Shown: positions 43,436 to 54,900 of the stretch, piece after piece
Position numbering within the stretch: the first letter of the stretch is position 1
How the letters are laid out: each line of letters opens with the position of its first letter
From: Eutypa lata
Taxonomy: Eukaryota > Ascomycota > Sordariomycetes > Xylariales > Diatrypaceae
Reading direction: 5' to 3'
Length of the DNA stretch: 64,000 bases
Assembly (NCBI GenBank): GCA_022661535.1
Contig: JAKULF010000001.1
Coordinates: forward strand, 2,046,001 to 2,110,000
Made by a program: the position numbers and the translations under genes
Notes under the pieces: generated by a model
Told to the model about the DNA's origin: nothing
What the model saw: only the letters and a program-made list of their open reading frames with translations
The model's database searches: none

Positions 43436-45441
43436 GGGATAAGGAGACGACAACGTCCTCGGTGGGGGAGGTCATCGGAGGCGGTAATCATCAGAGCCCG
43501 GTTGGCTTGGATAAATTCAGGCAATGCGCAGCAGGTGGGAGAAACGGGGTATAAGGGGAAACAGGTCAGAAGCTCTAGGGTAGGCTTTGTAAGAGATGGA
43601 AGGGCATAGAAATAGAACCACTTAAAGGGTGGGTTAGGTTGTAAGCACGTATCGTGTGCACCTAACCTGCTAACAGAGCTATATTTTTGCTCGGGCTATG
43701 TTCTACTTATTCTGCCAGACCTATTACTGGCCACCACAACGTAGCCGGTGTACCTATCCGATAGTAAAACCGCCATACCCACAATCCATCGATCAATCGA
43801 ATTTTCCACAAATTAGCCCATCCATCTCATTTAGTTATATACGTCATCATCACCACCATGTCCGGTCCAGTCGGTCCGGTTCAACCGGTCTGTCCCATGC
43901 TACGGCACCCTGTCCTAGTTGCCCAATCTCCCAGCACGCCCTCAGGAGGGCGAGCTCCCGCGAAGCGTGTCGACGGTCCGGCCCCGCCAGCACGTATTCA
44001 GATCGCCGACCGCCAGAGCCTCTCGTTTAGCCGAAGCGCCACTACCGCCGCCGCCGCCGCCGCCGTCGAGTAGGGGATTCTAGTTCCCGGCCCCGTCTTC
44101 GCCTCCGATGATACCAGCACCCGCATCCGCTTCGGGTTCGAAATCAAAATCTATCCAGTCAAATATTCAAGTCTATCTCGTCTTAACCTTCTTTCCCTTT
44201 GTCTGTTTAGGCTCAACCTCATCTTTCTCTTTGTTACTCTTAGTCCCAATGCGGAGGTCACTCCATGGGTCCTCCTTTTCGTCCTGTACTAGCCACCTAG
44301 TTGTTGAGTAAGATACCTGACCTACAATAACATTTAGCTTAGTACCAAGCCTGGGATGGGTGTAGTATACCTTGGACGTCTTGATAGACATTGCGTCCGC
44401 CGAGGTCTCGTGTGCTTCCGTGGGCAGACTTGTGGGACATTATAAAGACAGGTGAAGGCAGTTTATTTGTAGAAAGAGCTGTGATTTTGTTGTCGGAAAT
44501 TTATAAATATTTGGATTCGCAGAATATTAGGTTGATACTTTCTTCCCAACATTATGGCCCAGGCTTGATTATTTGTCTCATACTTGATACTTATACTTTG
44601 TGCCCAATTCTATCTTCATATATCTATAAATACAGCTTGCATGTTTCTCTAAGCACTTCTTGATAAGTTTCTAAACATGAACCTCCTAGGGAATGCCGCT
44701 ATCTCAAGGGCCATTATTCGTATTGGTGATTAAAACTTCCATTACGAGAGTGGCGTTGGGGTTATATTCAACTTGGGGGTAGAAGCCATTCAGGGAAATG
44801 GCCCTCAATAATTATGGGCAGATTTGGAAGATTTAGTCCTAGGTGTTTCATAGGTACTAGATATATGTGATTGATCGTTCGCTCTCTTTATGAGGTTCAA
44901 CCCTGCATAATTGCTTCAGCCGTAGCACAGGAGAGGGCCATTTTCTGAAAGGTCTTGTCTCCAGGCCTTCCCATGCTGCCATGTAACTATGAAGGATATC
45001 CAGCCAATCATATAAATGGCCCGTTGCAACGTAGGACGCCTGAATTAATGCCTGCAAAAGCATTCATCTGGCAGGGGGCCATTTGTGTGATTGGTTGGAA
45101 TGATATGCACGCCAATGTACATAGGCATCGAACATCATGAACGATGATATATAAGTACCTCACTGCTTTCAGTAAACCGGTTTTAAATACTCGGGTCTCA
45201 ATATCGACGATTAGGTTTTCTCCTTCAAAAATCATCCTTAAACACAATCAGGAGAGATACAGCTTCGTTAACCAGGCGTGAGCCCTAGGGGGCAAAGCAC
45301 CTCCAACAAGTTAATATCTAATCATTATCGTCATTCCATACTATCTACAATATCTCCAATCTGTGTACATACACATGTAAGACTATCCACTCCGAAAGAA
45401 ACATCGTGTCACAAGTTCTACCTGGTCTCGAATCCCAGCCA
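43436..45441. other. Intergenic region with low-confidence small ORFs
   Basis: 2 kb. A 71-codon plus-strand ORF at 43858-44073 starts with a good ATG context (CCACCATGT) and ends in a GCC-coded Ala run (44044-44067), but has no recognisable motif. A minus-strand ORF is listed separately. Otherwise no gene was seen. Confidence 0.45.
44173..44391 (-). CDS. Possible small Lys-rich protein
   Basis: 72-codon ATG-started frame. The first part (VYYTHPRLGTKLNVIVGQV then SYSTTRWLVQDE) looks globular and the end is strongly Lys/Glu-rich (KSNKEKDEVEPKQTKGKK). I do not recognise it. It may be an exon of a larger minus-strand gene, a fragment, or chance. Listed because the composition is more protein-like than the surrounding frames. 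Confidence 0.2.
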   Translation of the reverse strand: MSIKTSKVYYTHPRLGTKLNVIVGQVSYSTTRWLVQDEKEDPWSDLRIGTKSNKEKDEVEPKQTKGKKVKTR

Positions 45442-46460
45442 ATGGACATTGTCAAAACTGACTACTTTTTCTTATTAAGAATTCACCGCTCCATATTCCC
45501 TATTCTAGTTTTGCGTTTTTGGACATTGAGGTGCCGGGTCGAAGCTCGGTGTTCTCAATATTCAAGAGAGCCACGACAATCATCACTTCGACAATGGGTC
45601 GAGCTTGAAACAGGAGGAGTGGCTGATTCAGACAGGCTACTACCGCAATCAAGATCTGTCGTCGCTTGAGGTGGACGGCGATTTAAACATTGGTCCTGTC
45701 TTAGGTGACTCGGTTCTAGATCATCACCTGAGTATCGAACCGTGGGATGTTCACTTTAATTTCAATGAGATCGACGATTCATATTTAGAACCTTCATCTC
45801 CAATTACTCACTCTTATGAGTTTCCTGCGGTATTGGAAAGCAGTGTACAAAGTGCTGATAGTGAACTACTCGAAGCGTCACTACCTACTCCGTCCCTTTC
45901 ATCGCCTTATACAATTACGTCTTGTCAAAACACATTGGATGGTGGCCCCCAACCGCCAACTCCGTTTATCTCAACACGTTGTCGAGATTCCCTCGCTAGT
46001 CTCTCTAAAGCTTGCGAGCTACGTCAAGTATGGTTTACCAATGTTGAAGGACTAATGTAAGTTACATTCATTAACTCTTAATACTGTTCGTGTAACTGAG
46101 TAATTCGACGGCAGGGAGCATCTGCGAGGGAGTCATCCGGACAGACCAAACACCTGTGGTCGGACTGGCTGCAAACAGGTCAAAGACCAGAGGTTTTTAG
46201 AGAGACACTTGACAACGGCTAAAGCACATCTGGGCTCTGCTTATGGATGCTCTTGTGGGTATGAAAATGGGCGGAAAGACAAGTTTAAAAGCCATCTCGA
46301 CAAATACGTCTGCGCCCTAAACGGGACGCTCACCTGTGCTTGTGAATTACAAGACAATACGTTGCCCACATTTCGGGCTCATATTGCGAACTGCGGACGT
46401 CGAAGGAAAGGGAGGCCACCACGAGCGTCAAGAGCGAGTGCTGGAAAGGACCAAGTCTGA
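45442..46460 (+). CDS. C2H2-type zinc-finger protein with AT-hook-like tail; 5' end uncertain
   Basis: Two exons are clear: one open from 45530 to 46056, and 46115-46460, separated by a 58-nt GTAAGT...CAG intron that restores GLMEHLRGSHPDR. After an acidic, Ser/Thr/Pro-rich N-terminal half (possible activation region), three Cys/His modules follow. They are CGRTGCKQVKDQRFLERHLT ending in KAH, then CSCGYENGRKDKFKSHLDKY ending in VC, then CACELQ...FRAHIANC. The C-terminus GRRRKGRPPR resembles an AT-hook. No ATG lies in the first frame after its upstream TGA (45527), so a 5' exon must exist or has been lost. The ATG at 45442 with a weak donor at 45451 and acceptor at 45544 is one possibility only. 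It is likely a nuclear DNA-binding protein; function is inferred. Confidence 0.6.
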
Positions 46461-47571
46461 ATATCTTCTTTCAGTGTAGCGGGAGTACTCTTCTCGTTTG
46501 TGTCCCACGTCGACCAACGAGGATAGATACTACTCCCGTCTCTGCTGTGAGGAAAGGAATCCGATTTCTGTAGTGTCTGAACGATGGCATTTTCTTTCCG
46601 AAGCTGGATTTGTTTTGTGTACTTTGTACGATGGTCTTTTTCTTTGCTGCAGGTGCCTGCGATGCAACAATGATGCAGCTATACAAGTATATTGCTGCAA
46701 GGGTACCGGAGCTGTTAGCTCCCTGAATACTTTGGTGTCGATTGAAGATTTCCACCGAGAGTGGGCTAAGCATGGTTGAACTTGCTTCGATCAGGCCTTG
46801 GCCTGATAACGCTTCAGACACTTGGTAGTTCTAGGGAGTATTCATTTACGATTGTTAAATTGGGGAACAAGGTGCTTTCAGTTTATTTTTCTCGTTTTTA
46901 CTCGCTCTCTTCTTTAGGTGATACATGAGCCTTGAAATTGCCTTTCCTTATAGCTGACCTTTTGAAGTCCTTCTTGTCTCCTTGTTAGGTAGATCCAACA
47001 TCACCATACAACGGCATATGATTCAACATCATTCCCAAACCTGTCAACACTAGGTAGTTACTGAAAATATAAACAAGCATGCTTGTTGAATCTACGTACC
47101 TCTATTCTTAAACTTCGGTGTGTACTTGAATAAGACGAAAAGAAAAAGAGGAAAACTCTAATTTACAAGAAAATATTAAATCAATCTTAGAGCTAGAGGA
47201 GAATATAATTTTGATTCGACCCCGGCTTCTTCAACACGTGGTACTGATATTGATTGATACTTCACCAACAGATAACCCAGTGAGTATCCGTGCTCTTATT
47301 GGTGAGTAAGCGATTGGCTGACAAAAATGGCCCTGTTATCCCACCAGACGTTGGTTAGTTGCATAACAGGTGCAGCAGGCAACGAACGAGGCCGACGAAG
47401 CCACAAGCCACAGAGGGTGATCAGGTCCGGCATAGCCTGGTACATAAAATCCACAACCGGACTTTGATCTATCGCCAATCTTAGGTCGGGTGGTAAGCTA
47501 ACTGTTTATCCTCGTCACTTTGACATGGTTCTAGAAGGAGGCTACCGAGTTAGAAGCCTTTTAGGAACAAA
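46461..47571. other. Intergenic region
   Basis: 1.1 kb with no supported gene. The opposing ORFs around 46471-46821 overlap each other and lack motifs. Confidence 0.5.
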
Positions 47572-48857
47572 ATGGGGGCGTTGCATAATATTCTCAGCAA
47601 GATTTCCCACGGACGCAGGCTTGAACAAGATGGGGCCATCAACTCCAGGTCACATACCACTATACGAGCTACTCCCTCTGGAGTTACTCTTGGCGGCAAA
47701 TACCTTATTGGGAGTTTCCTACGGGACGACAATTACGCCAAGGTGTATGAAGTCGCCTGCAACTCTACAAGTTCTCAGCTCGAGGCACGGTTCTACACAA
47801 GCCAAATGTTAGCATCAAGTAGGGCGCAACGCTATCGACGGAGGAACAAGCAGAGGTTAATGTCACGGAGTGTATACGAGACGAAATGGGAAAACTAGAC
47901 CGTTATCGTATATATCACTGGCAAAACGAACTTCATTGCCAATGACTCTATCGAGAGCAACATGGTTTCAATAGAATCAGCAGAATTGGAATCAGCAGAT
48001 AAACGAGCAGAAACCTTTCCGCTATTAGACTCCAGGGCCGGACATAAATCAGATACCCGGCGCGAAGCAGAGAGACAGCGCCAACATCAAAAGCGACAAT
48101 TAATTCGTCAGAAAGAACACGCAATTTACGGGATAGTAAACCCGGACGCCTGCTTCAGCCCAGGCCCAGAATTTAAGATACTCCTTCATCTGTCATACTT
48201 TCGTCCCTAGCAATTAGAGAAGAACATACCAATCCCAGCCGATCTATCCTTGAGAATTGCCTGCGTCCGAGGAACCTCAAATTCCCAGATGGCGTGGATA
48301 TTAAGAACTACCTGAAAGCAAAACAGCGAGACATCGTTCTTCTTCATGCATTGCGAAGGAAACTGCCATCTATTACACAACAGAAGGACGACGAACTAAG
48401 CATGGCTATGAGAAGTCAACAGCCTGGTGCCATCGCGTCAGCTCGGTGTAATCTAAAGGTCGTGACTAATATCGGGCACATTCTACCGCAGATCATCGAG
48501 ACAATTCATATCGGCTATGATACTCTGAGAGAAAGGCTGCTACGCATCAAGGAGCTACAGGAGCAGATCGAGGAAGGGAAAGGGAGGAAGACGCTCGACA
48601 TGTTGCAAAAATCAAGTCTCGACACGGGGGTAGAAGATCCAGGGCACCGAGGGGGACAGGTTAGCTCTCTGCGCTCCACCCTCTGCGTCTAGGCACACTA
48701 TTACCTAGGTTATAATCGGTCGGTGGCGGCCGAAGAGGAGCTAAGCAAGTTCCAGGCCCATGCCGAGAATGCGCCATTGCCGAAGATGGTGTCGCTGAAG
48801 GAAGAATACAAATATCTACTCAAATTTACCGACGCGGGGTGGTCAAGTCCCTTTTAA
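47572..48857 (+). pseudogene. Stop-interrupted gene relic with kinase-like N-terminus and coiled-coil region
   Basis: Coding-like sequence continues through several stops. Frame 1 runs from the ATG at 47572 through GGKYLIGSFLRDDNYAKVYE, which resembles the nucleotide-binding start of degenerate fungal kinase-like proteins. It meets TAG at 47896 and continues coherently (TVIVYITGKTNFIANDSIES, later QKEHAIYGIVNPDACFS) to a second TAG at 48208. Another frame then carries LRPRNLKFPDGVDIKNYLKA and a long charged helical region to a third TAG at 48690, again with in-frame continuation (YYLGYNRSVAAEEELSKFQ) ending at 48857. Some stops might be removed by introns (the last would need only 33 nt), but not all plausibly. 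I read it as a decayed gene. Confidence 0.5.
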
Positions 48858-49567
48858 GCGAGCGTCGTTTTAGGATAGTTCTGATTCCACGTTATTTATT
48901 AGTCCCGTGAATTCCTACGTACTAAGGGACCTCATGATTTATTGTAGGAGTTGTATCTGTGTTGCTAACTACGGAATACTACCAGAAATCCCATACATGT
49001 CAATCTCCATCACCCTTTTCGTTGTATGTAAGCTACCTAACTACCTAAAGACGTATTTAAACATTGGTATAAAACTATGAAATTAATTGCGATCAAGTTT
49101 TTGTTTTCTCTACGTCTAGTAAGCTAACCACGTAACCGCTCTATACAACCAGTATTCCGAATTGATATCGTGACTCGTGGCTCACCACTATACACTTTTA
49201 TACCAATATTCTCTTCGCGAAACGGCGGTTCAAGGAGGTCTATAGCACAACCCCCCCCCCTTTCACGGAAACCACACACTCACAGAAGCTTAGTGGATTT
49301 CTGGTCCCCATTAATACTCCGAAGACCGGCCCAATAAATTTAACCTTCTTGAGCCTCTAGCTGGGCTAGTACGGAGCCCGAGAGTGGTACCTAGTCAGGC
49401 AGTGCCGGCTACGGCCCGTGTGTGGGACTAGGTACCCCGCCTGCCCGGCTCCTATCATGGGTATGGGTAATGTATCCCTATGACATCCACTAATCTACCT
49501 AGGCATGTATCTTAACAGCTTAACTTCAACATTGGACAGCCCCGAGGCCGCATAATATAAACCCATC
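48858..49567. other. Intergenic region with an inverted repeat
   Basis: 710 bp. A perfect 11-bp inverted repeat, GGTACCTAGTC, is at 49386-49396 and 49426-49436, separated by 29 bp. A C-run lies at 49251-49260. No gene was seen. Confidence 0.5.
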
Positions 49568-50554
49568 ATGACGCCGTCCAAGAAGACCGTAATCGCATTC
49601 GACCTATACGGGACCCTCCTATCAACCGAGTCCATCGCGGACGAGCTCGCGAAGCACTACGGCTCGGACGCGGCTAAGTCCCTGGCGGCGCTCTGGCGGC
49701 GCTACCAGCTCGAGTATACATGGCGCATCAACAGTATGGGTAAGTAAGCATGTGTGTGTATATATGTGTGTGTGACTACATCCTACACACATGAACCACC
49801 CCTCCCCTTCTCTATTCGATGCCCGCAAGGGGAAAGAAAAAGAACATCCAGAGCCATGAGTTCGGAGAATGAAAAAGTAACCAACTATGTACCTATGTAT
49901 GTATGTTTGTATGTAGGCGAATACAAGCCCTTCAACGAACTAACGCTCAACGCGCTGCACCACGCCGCAGCAGAGCACGGCGTGACGGTCTCACCGGACG
50001 CGGCCGAAGCGCTGATGAGGTCGTACGACGCCCTGCACACGTTCCCGGAGGTGCCGGGGGCGCTGGACCTGCTAAATTCCCATTCCCATTCCCGTTCCGA
50101 CCCCACTTCTCCCGACCCCGCATCTACGGAAGCGGGAGAAGTAGAGGCGTACATCTTCTCCAACGGAACGGACGCGATGGTCGGGAACTCAGTGCGGACG
50201 TCGCCGGAACTGGCGTCGCATCTTTCACCTCACCACCACCACCACCACCACCACCACCACACATTCAAGGCGCTCATCACCGTCGATGAACTGCGGTGCT
50301 ACAAGCCGGATCCGAGGGTCTACAAGCACCTAGTGGAGCGAACTGGCATGATGGGGCCCGGTAGGGAGGCCGACGTGTGGGTCGTCAGTGCGAATCCGTT
50401 CGATATCGTCGGGGCCCGGGCGGCGGGGTTGAATGCTGCGTTTGTCGATCGCTCGGGGCGGGGTTGGGTTGATCGGTTGGATGGGGCGCGGGAACCTACC
50501 GTTGTGGTGGGGGGCGTGGATGAGGCTGTTAGGGCTATTTTGGATAGGTCGTGA
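49568..50554 (+). CDS. Haloacid dehalogenase-type (type II) HAD hydrolase with poly-His tract
   Basis: Two exons, 49568-49739 and 49917-50554; 269 residues. HAD motif I is AFDLYGTLLS with the nucleophile Asp12, motif II is FSNGTDAM, the motif III Lys is in RCYKPDPRVYKH, and motif IV is VSANPFDIVGARAAG. This layout matches (S)-2-haloacid dehalogenases, which replace halogen by hydroxyl on 2-haloalkanoic acids. Many fungal homologues have unverified substrates. Between motifs II and III there is an insertion with ten consecutive His codons, all CAC (50231-50260). The 177-nt intron contains GT and ATGT simple repeats and is long for this window. It is cytosolic, without a signal peptide. Confidence 0.9.
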
Positions 50555-50831
50555 GTAAAGAGGTTTATCTGTCTTGAGAGCAGTCGCTGTATACATAGTT
50601 ACAAGGCAATGTGCATATTATTCATTGGCTAGTCGATGTTGATACAGCATTGTGATGAGGTTTTCTCATTTGAAGTGGTCATTTTCTCGTAATTGATCGG
50701 GGTATATAATAATGAGACTACGTAAGTAAGTATTGGCATTTCCTTTCCCATTCTTTTTTTGGCCAGAACCCTATAACGCCTTTGCTTTCCTTTCCTTTGC
50801 CTGACCGTCCGACCGGCGCACTTTAAATCGC

Positions 50832-51971
50832 TCATTGGATCCTGTTGAAGCTCTCCAGAAGCTTCACGATTTCCTCGGCGAAGACCTGCGCGTCACCGGG
50901 ATAGCGGGCGCTGATGTAGTTGTACTTCTCGTCCTCGACGACAAATCTGAGGGGGGAGGGGAAAGGTCAGTCCAGATCCATACTTGCAAATGAACTCAAT
51001 GGACCAACTTACGGGCCGGGATTTAGACTACTCTTGAATTGCGCAGGATGACCGAGAGCCTTGATAACCTAGAGACACACCATCATCAATACATAACAAC
51101 TTCCAAGTAGCACGCATAACCGCAAACCTACCGATTGCTCGACATCCTCGCTACCCGCACCATACGTCTTGTAGTAATCACCCAGGAAGGCGCGCGTGCC
51201 CCAATAGGCGGCCTGCTCCATCTTAGCAGGCAGGGTAGTGGTGAGACAGTCCCTTATCACGCTCCTGCCCTCGGCGTCCCTCGCATTGGCCAGGACCATG
51301 ACGCCGTGGCAGATGGCCGCGACGACCTTCCGGCCGGGCTTCTTCGTCTGCGGGAAGTACTCGAGCAGCAGCTTGTGCACGGCGGCCGAGTCGATGATCT
51401 GTCGCATGGCCTTGTCGTGGCCTCCGGGGAGGACCACGACGTCGAAGGCGTCGAGGGTGAAGCCGGGGTCCGTCCACGATAAAGGGTGGCGCATCTCGTC
51501 GCTCGCGGCCATTTGCTTGTACAGCGCGATAGCGTCTTTCTTGGCACCCTGTGTTCGTTTGGTCAAAAGTGGTTAGATATGCCCGATTGGCGAGGGTTCG
51601 AGTTGAAGTCGCAGGACTTAGATTGGGTAGGTAGGTAGGTAGGTAGGTAGTTACCAGCAGTTTCTGCGTGAAGCCCTCCAGCATCTTCTTGTCACATTGC
51701 GGCGCCTTGCCGGTCTCGGTCGCGAACTTGATCTCGTAGTCGGTGCTTTTGAACATGGCGTAGGGCACGGCGGTCTCTTTTATATCAAATCACGTCGTGG
51801 CATACATGTTAGTCAACGCATCCCCTTTCATTTATTTCATTATAAGTGATTTGGCTGGTAAAAACAAGCGCGCCTACCTGTAGGATCGTGACCGTAATCG
51901 GCCATCAAGAACAGCACCTTTGCCGTCGTAACCGAGGTCGACGGCGGGGAAACGACTTGCGGGTCTTCCAT
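50832..51971 (-). CDS. DJ-1/PfpI family protein (class I glutamine amidotransferase-like)
   Basis: Five exons on the minus strand: 51971-51878, 51776-51655, 51548-51132, 51068-51013 and 50946-50832; 267 residues, all junctions in frame. Conserved features are KVLFLMADYGHDPTETAVPY at the start, VVVLPGGHDKAMRQ, and the nucleophile elbow AAICHGVMVLA with the reactive Cys. The C-terminus is YNYISARYPGDAQVFAEEIV. The family includes chaperones, glyoxalase III-type enzymes and proteases; which applies here is not readable. Intron 2 contains a (GTAG) tandem repeat at 51627-51650 on the plus strand. The gene converges on the HAD gene; the two stops are 277 bp apart. Confidence 0.9.
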
Positions 51972-54900
51972 GGTGAACTCTCTGGACGAGCTGTTGCGAG
52001 GAACGGTGATGTCGATGGCGGTTTTGCTCAATTAAGTCGGGATCGGTTTCTTGCGCCTTGGAGATATGGACGTAACTTCAGTTCTGGGTTTATCAAGAAC
52101 CTTGAAGGAAGGAAGCTCATGAAGGTTTGAAAGACTTAGAGCTCTAGGTGCTGACGTAACCGAAGTATGATGTGTTTGTCCCACTTCAGCACCTCCGCAT
52201 AGCACTAGGTGGCAGGGATACCCCACTACGCGGGGGATAATTATAGGTGGGTATTGCTTATACATGCAGGGCCACAGGTGGCTTAGGTAAGTCATTTGGG
52301 TTGTAGTATTATTTTGATTCTCTTCGCTGCATTTATGTTTTTGGTAGATCAAGCTGTAAGCTTCTATTATTAGTCCACAGTAGCGATGTATACGTTGACA
52401 TACTTATAACTTTTCTAAGTTCATAGTGGTCGTGGAGGTATTAGTTGATAACCTTATGGCGTATCTTTAAACATACCCTTAAGCAACATAGTAATTTGAA
52501 GAAACTTAACGTTGGGATGTTACAGATATATGGTGTATAATGCATCGTTTAAGTAGATGGGTACTTCAATTTTATGATTTTTTTTGTAGTCATGCTATAA
52601 TCTTAGGTTGTCAGTTTCTTTTAAACAGGCTAGAATGTGTCCTTTGCCGTTGGATTACACCATATTTTCATTATAAATGGAACTGAAACTATTGACTATG
52701 ATTCCATGCTTTAATCGCCATTATGAAACATTATTATCTTATAAGCTTTTACCTATAATATTATTATAACATTAAGTGACAGTTTAATACCTATACCAGG
52801 CCATGCAAGATGGTTAACTCCCGAGCTAACAACATTCTACTTTCGGTGATGTAGTGGTATAGCCTTGGCATTTCATATCGTTATATACCTCACTGCTATT
52901 AAAACTGGATAATGAAGATATTCAAGTGGCTGTGATGGCTGAAGGGAAATCTATCGTGAATAATGCGTATAATGTTGATTCGGGATATTTCACTACAGCG
53001 TTTTAGTATTGCCTTCTCCGTCTCTTCCCCTATCTTGAAGGTTGATAAAGAATACCAAAAAGATGGGCAACGGAGCCCGAAGAGCCCTGCGTGTAATTAA
53101 ATACGAGCTTCAGATACTGAGTTGAATGAAGTGGAAGTTATTAATGATATAGTAGGGTGTCAGCATGAGTTCAGGTAAGGAACAATGATATCAAGCGGCC
53201 AACACATATACCTAGACATTACATGTTCAGACGGCCATGTTCAGTTCACGTTTCTTTCCCAACGACGTCTTCCTGAATTTTCCCTCGTCTACTACTGAAA
53301 ACAAGCGCACTAACATGTATATCGGACACATTGTTATAGTAGGTATCCAGACGTATGAAAGCAGCCGATGACCGTCAAGCTGCTATTCCGCGAAGGTGTG
53401 TCGAAGAGCAGGACCGTATTATGCCAACCTAGTTAATTCATGTGATAGGCCTTCCTCGACATTATCTATTATAATTCAAGTAAATTCAGCATCGTCGTGG
53501 CGTATAGGAAGTGGTATCCAGAGAACCCGACATAGGAAACTTAGAAGCGGTAAAGGCTTGGTGTGTTCGTCGCAGTGGTGTCTGATGCTATATACTGTGA
53601 GCTGTTCCTGATATTTTCAGTTAGGAATATTGTTGGATGGGCTTTTGTTTTCCTACCATGGGTCTTTGGAAAGTCTGTCATATTATTCAACTGCGCATAA
53701 ACTCTGCAATGGCAGTGGGGATCTGCGTGTAGCAATTACTGGCGAAAGTCTCGTAGGAGACACTATGTGGTCCTAATCCTCAAAAATGGGTTAAGAGACG
53801 TGATTGACAGTGAAAGCCGCAGGGGGTCCCATGATCTCGAATCCTGGGTGTAATCAAGAATCTATTTTTCGACCAGAGCACCGTCTCCTTAGCATCTAAA
53901 CGCCCATCACCCTTCTTTCGATTTCCATCCCTTTCTAGATGGTATGACGCTGATCTTGACCTGTTCTGATATAAATAGTATCTGACATCCTATCTGCCTA
54001 TGTGATTGAGAAATTAGACGCCGAGTGAATCTTATATGAGATAACAAATAGAGTAGGTTAAGAGCGCTTTGGACATCAGGATGGGTCGGTACTTGATCTC
54101 AATATATAGGGAGAATCTGATTGGTCAAAGTAAACAGCCGTGTATAGTATCGCTATCTCCAAGAGTGTGCTATGATCACAATGTACCTTGCGGGAGATAC
54201 CCGCACCGGTTCCCTCCATGTCGTTCTAAGTGTTTTATGGACAGTGGCAAGCCTAACTATATTCTTGCAAAGGCTTTATAGTGCGGCCGCACGCTAAGGT
54301 CTTGAACGTTGAACGACCACATTCGGGGACTGCTTATGGGAAACCGTCTATCTTGAAATGAAAAGGGTTCCATATTGACATGTCTGGTATCAAGTCTGAT
54401 AGATGTACTATTCTCAAAGGTCCTATATAGCACTGGATGAGACTATCCTCTGAATCGAATGAAAACTCAACGTCTACAGCTTCTACGAAAACAGTAAGAG
54501 AGACTCAAGTGAAAAACTAGAATGTTCTTCACTATTCAAAGAACGTATCTCGGAGTGGATGCGACTAATATTCTAACATGCAGGCAGCAGTACCGAACTA
54601 TGTCGACGACGTCACAGACTAGGTATGTCATGCAGCCACATTTTGCATCCTGTAAAGAGAATGCACTTCAACCACTAGACGCAATAAATTCTTCACAGGG
54701 ATGGAATTCCAATTTCTCTGGCAGCTGACCATCTCCTAATATATTTCTACCCCATGAACAAATCGTATAGCTTCCTCTATACTTACCGCCCTCATGTTGG
54801 TTAAGAGACACAGTCTGTCTGCCAAACCAGCCTCGTATAGCCTAAAGTGCCCCCCTTAACCTACTTCACAGCGTCTTTATTCCTCGGATGCTATCGGGTG

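Noticed and set aside
46471..46821. Opposing ORFs of 116 and 93 codons
   Set aside because: Each is the shadow of the other, neither has motifs, and no exon of the zinc-finger gene is required there.
53820..53870. tRNA-like T-arm sequence (CTCGAATCC)
   Set aside because: No matching acceptor stem, D-arm or anticodon arm could be paired around it.
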